Shown in pieces: positions 1-8,566 of a stretch of 64,000 nt of DNA. Below the pieces are notes generated by a model. That model was not told the DNA's origin. It made no database searches and was given only the letters and a program-made list of their open reading frames with translations. Where the stretch lies: contig NZ_NFJU01000002.1 of NCBI RefSeq assembly GCF_002160025.1, positions 1-64,000 of the forward strand, written 5' to 3'. Made by a program: the position numbers and the translations under genes. Numbering within the stretch: position 1 is the first letter of the stretch; each line of letters opens with the position of its first letter. The DNA is from Anaeromassilibacillus sp. An200. Its GTDB lineage: Bacteria; Bacillota; Clostridia; Oscillospirales; Acutalibacteraceae.

Positions 1-107
1 GTTTCTTTGATTTTTACCTCTAACGCTTTTCGCTCTTTGCCTTTGAAAAGCCCCTTTGTATCGGCAAGCTGCTGTTTCAACTGCGGCAGAACTTTGTCCT
101 GCAAGGT
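1..107 (-). pseudogene. Fragment of a charged protein, possibly a mobile-element relaxase C-terminal region
   Basis: Read on the minus strand, bases 107 to about 3 stay open in one frame and encode a Lys/Glu/Gln-rich helical stretch containing LPQLKQQLADTKG and FKGKERKALE. The composition is lower in GC than the gene it abuts. I recall similar segments from C-terminal parts of relaxases of Clostridia mobile elements, but this is memory of a pattern and not a match I can verify. No start or stop is visible because the window begins here and the 3' neighbour is fused in a different frame. It may be the edge of an inserted element or a chimeric join. Confidence 0.3.
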
Positions 108-1459
108 TTAGTTGTTGCGCACGATGACGCCGGGCAGATCCCCTCCATCCTTGTTCAGCACCAGGATGCCGGTGAGAAGGGATTTGCTCTGCTGATACGC
201 AATCGTACTGGTAACAGGGACGCCCTGCCAGGAGGAATTGGCTCCGTCGTTCATCAGGCGGGCGGGATCCTCCTCCCAGTTCGTCACCTCCAGGTTTTCC
301 ACAATAAAATGGCTCGGGTTGTCGATATGGACGACCGCCGCGTCCTCCTTCGATTCACTGGGCGCCGCGTACATCCACGGGTTGCCGTTTCCGTTGATCA
401 CCGGGTTGGGATCGGATTCGTCCCCGTAGCGCCCCAGAACGACCGGATTTTCCTGCGTTCCGGTGGGATTGATGAGATGGAGCTTTTCCCCATTCCACAC
501 GCATCCCGCCTTGAGCAGAAGCTTTCCTCCCGCCGTCAGCCGCAGGGATTCCACGTTTTGAAAGGTCCGCCACGCCTGATCGGGCGAGGTGCCGGAATTC
601 GAGTCGTCTCCCTGCGCCGCGTCGATATAGAAGGTCTCGCCGCTCACCGTCACACCCGGCTCGGTCATGTCCATGGCCGCCATTGCCGTTTCCAGATCGC
701 GGAGCGCCCCTGCGATTTCCTCCTGTGTGGTGTTCACGTTATCCGGGTTTGCCGTGTCCGCCAGCGCCTCACCGGCCGATACCGCCAGGCGCAGATTCTC
801 TATCGCTTCCTGGGTGGAGCTTCCGGGAGACGACAGCATGGCCTTGGCCTGTGTCAGCTTCTCCTCCAGCGCTGTATAATCGGCGGCCGGCACAATCCGC
901 ACATCGTCCAGATAAGCCGTGCCGGTGTTGGCTGTCGCCCAGGTATACACCACGGTCTTGTCGCCGGAGCCGTTTTTCCACATGGTGAACCGTTTGGCAA
1001 CGGGAATCCAGACCCCTGTCTCCTGCTGTGTGGCGACAGCCGCCTGGGGATCGCCGTTTTTCCCCTCGTTGCGCTGCACCCCACGGAGTAGGAACCGGCC
1101 TGCGTTTGATAGATTTGGGCTGTGAGCCAGTAGGACTGCCCCTCGGTGAGGGAAACCTCCTGCATCACCTGTGAGCCGTTTCCCTTGGGCGTTTCCTTCA
1201 GAAACCAGTCTCCCTCCGCCGGCAGCACATTCCCGTCGCTCTGCACAACCTCCATCACCGCGCCGCCGCTGGTGCACCAGGAGTTTTTCTGCCAGCCCGA
1301 ATCCAGCACGCCGGTCTCGAAGCCTCCGTTGGAAACTCCCTCCGCCCGGCTTGCCGTTTCGGAATACGCCCGCTGGGGTACGGCGAAGATCACGGAAGTG
1401 AACGCCACCACCACCGCCAGCACACTGGCCAGTCCCTTTCTCGCGGCTGTTTTTTTCAC
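108..1459 (-). pseudogene. Secreted carbohydrate-binding / right-handed beta-helix protein, frameshifted and truncated
   Basis: The start is probably GTG at 1459, with AGAGGA about ten bases upstream. A signal peptide follows (KKTAARKG, then a hydrophobic stretch ending near PQRAYSE). Next come a CBM-like jelly-roll domain (NGGFETG..., ending YLDDVRIVPA), a short helical linker, and the beginning of a parallel beta-helix domain (FYIDAAQGDDSNSGTS, then VVHIDNPSHFIVENLEVTNW). The frame breaks at the G4 run 1079-1082: adding one base there joins SYSVG to VQRNEGKNG. The protein then stops after VIVRNN, where beta-helix relatives usually continue with YIHD. The last codon is formed with foreign sequence, so the gene is cut at about base 108. 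A TATAAT at 1578-1583 and a hairpin around 1527-1561 lie upstream. It was probably a surface polysaccharide-binding or lyase-like protein. Confidence 0.6.
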
Positions 1460-1711
1460 AAAATCACCATCCTCTTTTTTTCGGCCTCCCACGCGCGGAA
1501 GGGCCGTATGATCCCTGCCGGAAGCCGTCCGCCCGCTCCAACGGGCAGGAGGCGGACGAATGGCTCTCCTTGCTCTCATTATACAGGATGGTTTTCATAA
1601 GATATATGAACAAAGGCTCTTGCTTTTGGACAGTTTATAAAATTCCGGATGCTTTTTTCATCCATGCTGATTTTTTTCCATATTTCCCCGTAAAAAGACG
1701 GGGGTACAGGC

Positions 1712-3532
1712 TTACGCGCCGCTTTCGCAGGCGTCATGTGTGAACTGCTGCAAATACAGGTCGCGGTAATAGCCCTTTTTGCGCAGCAGCTCCTCATGCG
1801 TGCCGCTCTCTACAATCGTCCCGTCGCGCACCACGAGAATCAGGTCGGCGCGGCGGATCGTGGAAAGGCGGTGCGCAATGAGGAAGGAGGTGCGGCCGCG
1901 CAGAAGCAGCTCCGTCGCCTTCTGGATCAGCTGCTCGGTCTGCGTGTCGATGGAGCTGGTGGCCTCGTCGAGCACAAAGATGCGCGGGTTCGCCAGCACG
2001 GCGCGGGCAAAGGAGATCAGCTGCTTTTCGCCAGTCGAAAGACGATCGCCGCCCTCGCCCACGTTGCTCTCATAGCCGTTTTCCAGCTTCGCCGCCACCT
2101 GGTCGGCGGAGACCGCCTTCGCCGCCGCGATGACCTCCTCATCCGTCGCGTCCAGACGGCCGTAGCGGATGTTCTCCATCACGGTGCCGGAGAAGAGGTG
2201 CGGGCTTTGCAGCACATAGCCGATGCTGCTGTGCAGCCACAGCTGGCTGCGCTCACGGTAATCCTTGCCGTCGATCAGCACCTGTCCGGCCGTCGGCTCA
2301 AAGAACCGGCACGCGAGGTTCACCAGCGTGCTCTTTCCCGCGCCTGTCTCGCCCACGATTGCGATCGTGGACCCGGCGGGGATTTTCAGGTTGAAGTGGC
2401 TCAGCACGTCCTCGTTGCCGTCCGGGTAGCGGAAGGAAACGTCGCGGAATTCGATCTCGCCGCGGATCGGCTCCCAGTTTTCGCGCCTGGCCTCAAAGGC
2501 CGTGCCGTAGCGCTCGATCACCTCGGGGGTATCCGTGATCAGCGGCTTTTCGTCAAGAAGGCCCATGACGCGCTCGATATTCGCCTGGAGCGACAGGATA
2601 TCCGCGATATTCCGCGCGATCTGCTGGATCGGCTCAAAGATGCCCACCGCATAGGAGGTGAAGGCCGAGAGCGTGCCGATCAGCAGAAGATCGGAGAGCA
2701 CCAGCGAGCCGCCGCGCGCGAGGACGATCGCCGTGGTCAGCGAGCTGAAAAACATGACCAGCGGGATATACACGGCGGACAGGCGCGCCGCCTTCACGGA
2801 CGACACGCGCATGTCCTGCGTCACGGACTCAAACTCGCGGCAGTTCTGCTCCTCGATGACAAGCGTTTTCGATGTGCGCGCGCCCATGATTCCCTCGTTG
2901 TACGCGCTGGTGATCCGCGAATTCATCTTGCGCACGCGGCGGTTCCAGCGCAGGATGCGCTCCTGGAACCAGCCGGTCAGCAGCGAAATCACCGGCACGA
3001 TGAGGATCACCGTCGCGGCCAGGCCGGGATTGAGGAAGAACATCGCGATGAACACGCCGAGTACATAGAAGATCGCCCACAGGATATCCACCATATTCCA
3101 CGCGATCATGCCCGCGATGCGGTTGGTGTCGCTCATGATCCGGGAAAGCAGATAGCCCACCGGCGTGACGTTGTAATAGGAAAGCGAGAGCGTCTGCAAA
3201 TGCACAAAGCAGGCGCGCTTCATATCCCGCCCCAGGCTCATCTCAATGCGCATGGAACGGCGTGTGAACAGGATGACCGCCAGTGTTTGCAGCACGATTA
3301 CCCCGGCATATGCCGCCGCGAACCACGGCAGGCCGGCAGCGTCTCCCGTCTCAATGAACTCGTCGATCGCATACCGCTGGAACAGCGGCAGGGCAATGTC
3401 GATGCAGGCGCACACAAGGTTCAGCGCCAGCACCGCTAAAATCAGCTTGCGGTAGGGCTTCAAAAAGGGAAACAGCTTTTTCCAGGACGACCACTCAAAG
3501 GATTTGGTATATTCCTGCTCATCATACCCCAT
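1712..3532 (-). CDS. Heterodimeric ABC exporter subunit with canonical catalytic Glu (BmrD/LmrD type)
   Basis: A 606-residue half-transporter: six membrane helices (residues ~20-310), then a nucleotide-binding domain with Walker A GETGAGKST, Walker B VLDEATSSID and the H-loop IAHRLSTI. The signature motif is degenerate (LSTGEKQ rather than LSGGQ), while the catalytic Glu after Walker B is present. This is the complement of its partner, so the two should form an asymmetric heterodimer as in TM287/288 and BmrCD. ATG 3532 is chosen because AGGAGG sits eight bases upstream; an in-frame start at 3556 lacks this. The ATG overlaps the end of the upstream gene by 11 bases, implying translational coupling. 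Expected role: drug or lipid export across the plasma membrane. Confidence 0.9.
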   Translation of the reverse strand: MGYDEQEYTKSFEWSSWKKLFPFLKPYRKLILAVLALNLVCACIDIALPLFQRYAIDEFIETGDAAGLPWFAAAYAGVIVLQTLAVILFTRRSMRIEMSLGRDMKRACFVHLQTLSLSYYNVTPVGYLLSRIMSDTNRIAGMIAWNMVDILWAIFYVLGVFIAMFFLNPGLAATVILIVPVISLLTGWFQERILRWNRRVRKMNSRITSAYNEGIMGARTSKTLVIEEQNCREFESVTQDMRVSSVKAARLSAVYIPLVMFFSSLTTAIVLARGGSLVLSDLLLIGTLSAFTSYAVGIFEPIQQIARNIADILSLQANIERVMGLLDEKPLITDTPEVIERYGTAFEARRENWEPIRGEIEFRDVSFRYPDGNEDVLSHFNLKIPAGSTIAIVGETGAGKSTLVNLACRFFEPTAGQVLIDGKDYRERSQLWLHSSIGYVLQSPHLFSGTVMENIRYGRLDATDEEVIAAAKAVSADQVAAKLENGYESNVGEGGDRLSTGEKQLISFARAVLANPRIFVLDEATSSIDTQTEQLIQKATELLLRGRTSFLIAHRLSTIRRADLILVVRDGTIVESGTHEELLRKKGYYRDLYLQQFTHDACESGA

Positions 3533-5348
3533 GGCTTTCGCCTCCTTCCTCCTCACGCAGCAGCTCGCGGTCGGCGGCCGCTGTCTGGATGTCGTATGTT
3601 TCGCGGTAGATCCCGCCGAGCGCCAGAAGCTCCTCGTGCGTGCCGATCTCCGCGACTCTTCCGTTTTGCAGGACCAGAATTTGATCCGCCTGCATCAGCG
3701 TGGTCACGCGGTGCGAGATCAGAATGACCGTCGCGCTGCCCTTCGCGTCGTGCAGGGAGGCGCGGATCTGCGCGTCCGTCTCCGCGTCCACGGCGGAGAG
3801 CGAATCGTCGAAAATCAGGACGGGTGCGTCCTGCATCAACGTGCGCGCAATCGCGACGCGCTGCTTCTGCCCGCCGGAAAGCGTCACGCCGCGCTCGCCC
3901 ACGATCGTATCGTAGCCCTCGGCGAATTCCAGAATCGCCTCGTCCACATGGGCCGTACCCGCGTGGCGGCGCACCTCCTCGATGCTCGCGCCCGGGCGCA
4001 CCGCCGCGATGTTCTCCCGGATGGTGCGCGAGAACAAAAATGGCTCCTGGAGCACCATGCCGATGTTCCGCCGCAGGTACGGGCGGCTGATTTTGGAGAG
4101 CTCCACCCCGCCGATTGTGATCTTCCCGCCATCCTGCGGCAGCTCATAGAGCCGGTCGAGCAGGTGCATCATGGTCGACTTGCCGCTTCCCGTGCCGCCG
4201 AGGATCGCGAAGGTTTTGCCCGCCGGGATCGTGAAGCTCACGTCGCGCAGGATAGGCTGCTCACCGTAGGAGAATGAAACATGGTCAAACACAATGTCCT
4301 TATCCATCGGCGGGGTCTGCGCGTCCGGCGGCTCCTGCTCCGTCTCGGAATCGAGGATGTACGCGAGACGGTCGATCGACACGCCCGCCTTACTCATCTC
4401 CGAGAGGATACGTCCCAATCCGCGCACCGGCCACACCAGTGACTGGTTGTACGACACGAACGCCAGAAATTCACCGAGCGTGATTTCCCCGTTCACCGCC
4501 TGCGTCACGCCGACGCAGATCACCGTAAGAATCTGCAATCCCGTGATGAGATCGCCGATTCCCCAGTACGCGCTCAGCAGCCGTCCCAGGCGGATCCAGA
4601 GCATCGCCCAGCGATCGTTTTTCTGGTCAAAGCGCTCCACCTCATACTTTTCCCGCCCGAACGCGCGCACCACGCGCACGCCCGTCAGGTTTTCCTGCAC
4701 CGCCGCGGAAAGCTCGCCCTCGGCCTCGTCCGCCGTGAGGAACCGCTTCGCGATTTTGGAATAAAAGAATCCCGAATACAGCAGAATAACGGGCAGGAAG
4801 CCGAGCGCTATCAGCGAGGTTTTCCAGTTCATGGAGAACATCACGGCCAGCGAAAAGACCACCAGGAACACGATGCGGAACACCTCGAGCAGCTGGTTTG
4901 TCACAAAGTTGCGCACCACCTCCACGTCCGACGTGCACCGCTGGATGATTTCGCCGGTGCTGTGCTGGACGTGCCATGCGTAGGGCAGGCGCTGGATATG
5001 CCGGTACAGCCCGTCGCGCATGGATTTCACAAAGCTCTCCGAACCCTTGGCCGTGGTCATGCGGCTGCCGTAGGTGCACAGCCCGGAGAACACCGCCACC
5101 AGCAGCAGAAAGCCCGCCGCGGCGAACAGCTGCACCATCGGCTCCGCCTGTGTCAGCCCTGGAGCCAGCAGCGTCACCACCTCCGGGAACGGCTCACCGC
5201 CAAGCACACAGTCCACGGCCACGCGGACCACCTGCGGCGTCAGCGAACCCAGCACCGTGTTGCACACGGAGAACAGCAGCGTCAGCGCGAAGATCCATGC
5301 ATAAGGCCGCAGAAAGCGCCAAATCAGCGCGCGTTTTGTCTCTTTCAA
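3522..5348 (-). CDS. Heterodimeric ABC exporter subunit with degenerate catalytic site (BmrC/LmrC type)
   Basis: A 608-residue half-transporter: membrane domain to about residue 320, then an NBD with Walker A GGTGSGKST, a canonical signature LSGGQKQR, Walker B LIFDDSLSAVD and H-loop ISHRVTTL. The residue after Walker B is Asp instead of Glu, so this subunit carries the degenerate ATP site. The start is TTG at 5348, with GAGGAGGGGA just upstream. It is first in a two-gene operon. Upstream lie a strong promoter (5605-5633), a 30-codon leader ORF (5453-5545) and an intrinsic terminator (5397-5430). That layout matches the B. subtilis bmrBCD operon, where ribosome-targeting antibiotics relieve attenuation. 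Substrate cannot be read from the sequence. Confidence 0.9.
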   Translation of the reverse strand: MKETKRALIWRFLRPYAWIFALTLLFSVCNTVLGSLTPQVVRVAVDCVLGGEPFPEVVTLLAPGLTQAEPMVQLFAAAGFLLLVAVFSGLCTYGSRMTTAKGSESFVKSMRDGLYRHIQRLPYAWHVQHSTGEIIQRCTSDVEVVRNFVTNQLLEVFRIVFLVVFSLAVMFSMNWKTSLIALGFLPVILLYSGFFYSKIAKRFLTADEAEGELSAAVQENLTGVRVVRAFGREKYEVERFDQKNDRWAMLWIRLGRLLSAYWGIGDLITGLQILTVICVGVTQAVNGEITLGEFLAFVSYNQSLVWPVRGLGRILSEMSKAGVSIDRLAYILDSETEQEPPDAQTPPMDKDIVFDHVSFSYGEQPILRDVSFTIPAGKTFAILGGTGSGKSTMMHLLDRLYELPQDGGKITIGGVELSKISRPYLRRNIGMVLQEPFLFSRTIRENIAAVRPGASIEEVRRHAGTAHVDEAILEFAEGYDTIVGERGVTLSGGQKQRVAIARTLMQDAPVLIFDDSLSAVDAETDAQIRASLHDAKGSATVILISHRVTTLMQADQILVLQNGRVAEIGTHEELLALGGIYRETYDIQTAAADRELLREEEGGESHGV

Positions 5349-5396
5349 AAAATCCCCTCCTCTTTCGTTTCACCGGCGCTTTCCTGTGGAAAACGC

Positions 5397-5430
5397 AAAA
5401 AAAGCGCCTCCGGCCCGAGCCGGAGGCGCT
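5397..5430 (-). terminator. Intrinsic terminator / attenuator before the ABC exporter operon
   Basis: A perfect 12-bp stem (AGCGCCTCCGGC and its complement, plus-strand 5403-5414 and 5419-5430) with a 4-base loop. On the minus strand it is followed immediately by seven T (5397-5403). It lies after the leader ORF stop and 49 bases before the exporter start, so it must be read through for the exporter to be expressed. Confidence 0.85.
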
Positions 5431-5452
5431 GATCCGCACAGAATACACCCCG

Positions 5453-5545
5453 TTACAGCAGACGGGGGCGGCACGCGGACAGACATCTCCCAAAAAGCCC
5501 GGATCTTTTGTTGTTCCGATACGTGATACGATTCTTACCGATCAT
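5453..5545 (-). CDS. 30-residue leader peptide of the ABC exporter attenuator
   Basis: A short ORF (ATG 5545, TAA 5453-5455) with an excellent ribosome-binding site, AAAGGAGG, eight bases upstream. It sits about 50 bases after a consensus promoter and ends 23 bases before a strong terminator. The product begins MIGKNRITYRNNKRSG and ends in an Arg/Leu/Cys-rich tail; it is very basic with no recognisable domain. Position and size fit a ribosome-sensed leader peptide, analogous to BmrB of B. subtilis (function by analogy only). The leader Shine-Dalgarno contains GGAGGCG, which is complementary to CGCCTCC in the terminator arm, so alternative pairing is possible. Confidence 0.65.
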   Translation of the reverse strand: MIGKNRITYRNNKRSGLFGRCLSACRPRLL

Positions 5546-5604
5546 TCTGTCCGCCTCCTTTCTGTATTGTGATTTCTTTTTTGTCATAATAGCAAGACAA
5601 GGGT

Positions 5605-5633
5605 AGTATACCGCCTGCATTTGTGAAAGTCAA
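5605..5633 (-). promoter_or_regulatory. Sigma-A promoter of leader-ABC exporter operon
   Basis: Minus strand TTGACT at 5633-5628, a 17-base spacer, then TATACT at 5610-5605. This is close to consensus, so the gene should be strongly transcribed and controlled afterwards by the attenuator. The site lies directly downstream of the AbrB-type gene. Confidence 0.75.
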
Positions 5634-5663
5634 GGGGGATTTCCAAAAAAATATGCGAGCCTT

Positions 5664-5912
5664 TTATCTCAGCTCGCCGATGCATCTTTCACAGAGATAA
5701 CATCCCGGCTTGAGCTCCCTGAGCCCCTCCTCCGACTGGCACCTCAGACACACAGGCTTCACCTTTTTCAGAATAATCTCCCCGCTGCTCTCCCGCACCG
5801 AAATCTGAAATTCCTCTCCCTTTTCGATCCCCGCCTGCTTGCGCAGCTCGATCGGAAGAACGATGCGTCCCAATTCATCCACCCGGCGGGTGACCACCAC
5901 CGGTTTTTCCAT
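5664..5912 (-). CDS. AbrB/SpoVT-family transition-state regulator with zinc ribbon
   Basis: An 82-residue protein. Residues 1-50 form the swapped-hairpin AbrB DNA-binding fold, recognised by VTRRVDELGRIVLPIELRK and by GEEFQISV. The C-terminus has CLRC...CYLCERC, a Cys4 zinc ribbon common in Clostridia AbrB proteins. ATG 5912 follows AAAGGAGGG; reading further upstream to 6023 gives no RBS and unrelated sequence. AbrB proteins repress stationary-phase, sporulation and antibiotic-resistance genes. In B. subtilis AbrB represses bmrCD, and here the gene sits next to a bmrCD-like operon, so a regulatory link is plausible but inferred. Confidence 0.85.
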   Translation of the reverse strand: MEKPVVVTRRVDELGRIVLPIELRKQAGIEKGEEFQISVRESSGEIILKKVKPVCLRCQSEEGLRELKPGCYLCERCIGELR

Positions 5913-5960
5913 ACTTTTCCCTCCTTTCCGCAGGCTGCAGATACTGGGTTCTATTGTCCC

Positions 5961-5989
5961 ATGGTATGATACTTTTTCAAAAGAGTCAA
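5961..5989 (-). promoter_or_regulatory. Putative promoter of the abrB-like gene
   Basis: Minus strand TTGACT at 5989-5984, a 17-base spacer, TACCAT at 5966-5961. The -35 is good and the -10 weak, consistent with a regulated gene. It lies in the divergent spacer shared with the XRE gene. Confidence 0.5.
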
Positions 5990-6087
5990 CCCCTATCCAG
6001 GGATTCTTCTCCAAATAGAGCATTTTCCCTTTTTGTCACTGTTGGTATGCTATTGGGTGTAAAGGTCCCGAAATAGGGGGTGTTTGG

Positions 6088-6420
6088 ATGGACTGCAAAA
6101 GCATGGGAAGGAAATTGAGGGCCAGCCGCGCGCAGCATGGCTGGAGCATGAAAGAATGCGCGGACCGGGCTGGAATCAGCACGCGCTACCTGGCGGATAT
6201 TGAGCGCGGCGACAAGGTGCCGAAGCTGGAGACTCTCCTTCAGCTGCTCAACACCCTGGACGTCTCCGCCGACTCCGTCCTTCAGGACAGCCTGTCGGTC
6301 GGATATGAAACCAAAAGCAACGATCTGATGCGCCGTGTGAACACGCTTGACAGCGCGCACCGCAAACAAGCCATTGATTTGTTTGAGGCGATCCTGTCTG
6401 TTCTGGGAAAGCCTGTCTGA
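6088..6420 (+). CDS. XRE-family helix-turn-helix regulator
   Basis: A 110-residue protein whose residues ~6-65 form a Cro/CI HTH: GRKLRASRAQHGWSMKECA, then ISTRYLADIERGDKVPKLETLLQLL. The C-terminal 45 residues are helical and likely mediate dimerisation. ATG 6088 follows a GGGGG run seven bases upstream. It is divergent from the abrB-like gene, with a 175-bp spacer between them, so it could regulate that gene or itself. No target can be deduced. Confidence 0.8.
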   Translation: MDCKSMGRKLRASRAQHGWSMKECADRAGISTRYLADIERGDKVPKLETLLQLLNTLDVSADSVLQDSLSVGYETKSNDLMRRVNTLDSAHRKQAIDLFEAILSVLGKPV

Positions 6421-6528
6421 AGTTCCGTCCCGCTTGCCAAAGGGAGGCAAATCGGGTATAATCGTTTTATGATTTTTGAAGTCTTTCTGTGATGCGGCGC
6501 AGAGAGGAAAGGAGCGAAACCTTATCGT

Positions 6529-7170
6529 ATGAACTGGATTGACCGCCTGGAGCGAAAAGCCAGAAGGCTGGCCGTTCCAAACCTGATGTTCTTCCTTTCG
6601 GGAGCCATGCTGCTGGTCTATATCCTCAGTATGTTTTTTCCCGCTTTGCCGATGCTGCTCTCGCTGGATCGGAGCTTCCTGCTGCGCGGGCAGGTGTGGA
6701 GGCTTGTCACCTTCCTGTTTCTGCCGCCCTCGTCCTCTCCGCTGTGGATCCTGTTCAACCTGTACTTTTACTGCCTGCTTGGGCGCGGGCTGGAACAGCA
6801 GTGGGGCGTGTTCCGCTTCAACCTGTTTTACCTGTGCGGCATAGTGGGCGCGATTCTCACAGCGCTCATCACCGGCTCCGGGAGCAACTATTACCTGAAC
6901 CTCTCGCTCTTTCTCGCCTTCGCGGCGTTCTATCCCGACTACCGGCTGATGATTTTCTTTGTGCTGCCGATCAAGATCAAGTATCTCGCGATTCTTGACG
7001 CGGTGCTGCTGCTCGTCAGCTTTATCCTTGGCGGCTGGCCGGCCAGAATCGGCATTTTGATGTCCCTTGCGAACATTTTCCTGTTCTTCGGCGGAAGCAG
7101 CCTCAAGCGTATCAAAACCCAGATGGGCTACTGGAAAACCCGCCGTAACTTCCGCAAATATATGAGATAA
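6529..7170 (+). CDS. Rhomboid-like membrane protein, probably a pseudoprotease
   Basis: 213 residues with about six membrane helices. The middle matches the rhomboid/derlin fold (GQVWRLVTFLFLPP, FNLYFYCLLGRGLEQQWG, FNLFYLCGIVG). Active rhomboids need a GxSG serine and a later His in the membrane; I see no GxSG, and the equivalent region is GSGSNYYLNLS. It is therefore more derlin-like, perhaps a chaperone or quality-control factor for membrane proteins. The C-terminal tail is basic (RRNFRKYMR). It ends at a strong bidirectional terminator. Confidence 0.7.
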   Translation: MNWIDRLERKARRLAVPNLMFFLSGAMLLVYILSMFFPALPMLLSLDRSFLLRGQVWRLVTFLFLPPSSSPLWILFNLYFYCLLGRGLEQQWGVFRFNLFYLCGIVGAILTALITGSGSNYYLNLSLFLAFAAFYPDYRLMIFFVLPIKIKYLAILDAVLLLVSFILGGWPARIGILMSLANIFLFFGGSSLKRIKTQMGYWKTRRNFRKYMR

Positions 7171-7216
7171 AAAACAGCCCTTTTCGCGGCCGTCCGGCTG
7201 CCAAAAGGGCTGTTTT
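7171..7216. terminator. Bidirectional intrinsic terminator
   Basis: AAAACAGCCCTTTT at 7171-7184 pairs with AAAAGGGCTGTTTT at 7203-7216. The stem ends in A and T runs, so it can stop transcription from both the rhomboid-like gene (+) and the converging flippase-like gene (-). Confidence 0.85.
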
Positions 7217-7230
7217 GCTGTCTTGGGAAA

Positions 7231-8310
7231 TCAATCGCTTGCCGTGCCGTCCCCGGCGGGGGAAGCGTCCGTCTCGTGCTTCGCGTAGCGCTTGCCGCCC
7301 CACACGGAGAAGAAGCCGCCAAGCGCAATGTTCAGGTAGTACGTCAGGAGCCGCCACAGGAACATGGCCGGGACGATATCCTGCCCGAAGAATTTGCCGA
7401 AGAAGATGACAAAGGAGCCCTCCGCGCCGCCGGACGCACCCGGCAGGGGGACAAACGCGGAGACCATCGCCACAAACACCTGCGCCGCCACCATCGTGAC
7501 CACGGAAACGCTCTCCGCGGGCAGCGCAAAGCTCAGGTAAATAAAATACGAGATCAAGCTGTTAATCGTGATCTGCACGGCGGTAAGCACCGCGGTGACA
7601 AAATAAAGCTTGAAGGAGCGGCCCATAATCCCGGCGCTCTTGTGGAACATGGCAAGCTGCGCATGGATCCGCTGGTAGCGCCGCACGGGATGGCGCACCA
7701 GGCGCATCCGGTACAGAAGGCGCAGGAAAAAGCGCAGGACGCGATCGGTGCCCCGTTCGCTCACGGTGAAGGTGAGCACGGCGGCGATAAAGGCGCTGTT
7801 CGAGAGCAGGCCGATCACCGTGACAAACGAGAAATTGCTGATATGGCTCTGGAAAAAGCCAAGCTGGGTGAAGACGAGCAGCAGCGAATAGAGCACCATC
7901 ACCACCTGATACACGAGCGTTTTCATGGCGATAACGCTGCCCGCACGGCCGGTATCCATGCCCATCTTATTCATGGAGTAGATCTGCATCGGCTGCCCGC
8001 CGGTTGAAAACGGTGTGATGGCGCTGTAGAACAGGCCCGTCATCCCCACGGAGAACGACCGCCCGAAGCTCCACCACGGGCAGACATGGCGGCAGAACAG
8101 GTTCAGCGTGAAGCCCTCGAGCAGCAGTGTGCCGCCCGCCGCCGCGATCGCCAGCGCCAGCCATTCCCAGCGCAGGCGCATCAGGATTTGGCCCAGATTC
8201 TGCACCCCGCCGTTGGAGAGCAGAAAATACAGGACAAACCCCATCGTGATGGAAATCGTCAGGATCGGGAACAGGTTCTTTTTCAGCTTGCTTGAAAAAT
8301 ATAATCGCAT
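7231..8310 (-). CDS. Flippase-like / lysylphosphatidylglycerol synthase transmembrane-family protein
   Basis: 359 residues, about eight membrane helices. The family (UPF0104/LPG_synthase_TM, TIGR00374) is recognised by ITPFSTGGQPMQIYSM near residue 100 and by PLPGASGGAEGSF near residue 290. No soluble aminoacyl-transferase domain is attached, so it is not a full MprF; stand-alone members are thought to move lipids or lipid-linked sugars across the membrane. It is transcribed alone, converging on the rhomboid-like gene. The exact substrate is unknown. Confidence 0.8.
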   Translation of the reverse strand: MRLYFSSKLKKNLFPILTISITMGFVLYFLLSNGGVQNLGQILMRLRWEWLALAIAAAGGTLLLEGFTLNLFCRHVCPWWSFGRSFSVGMTGLFYSAITPFSTGGQPMQIYSMNKMGMDTGRAGSVIAMKTLVYQVVMVLYSLLLVFTQLGFFQSHISNFSFVTVIGLLSNSAFIAAVLTFTVSERGTDRVLRFFLRLLYRMRLVRHPVRRYQRIHAQLAMFHKSAGIMGRSFKLYFVTAVLTAVQITINSLISYFIYLSFALPAESVSVVTMVAAQVFVAMVSAFVPLPGASGGAEGSFVIFFGKFFGQDIVPAMFLWRLLTYYLNIALGGFFSVWGGKRYAKHETDASPAGDGTASD

Positions 8311-8566
8311 CCCATAACCTCTTGTTTCATAAAATTCTAAGCCTCTGTTTTTCCGTCTTTCTATTGTATACCAATCCGCCCGTTTTCACAACCCCGGCGC
8401 ACCGGAGCACACAGGTTTTGGAAACCGGCTTTTCTATGCTATCATCCATTTCTCAATCCTTTATCAACTTTTCCCGGAACGCTTGCCGCCCTGCCGTCTT
8501 TCGTGCTATGATAAAGGGAAACAAAACGCGCCCCCGAAAGGGGCTTTCCGGAAAGGGTGACAGGCT

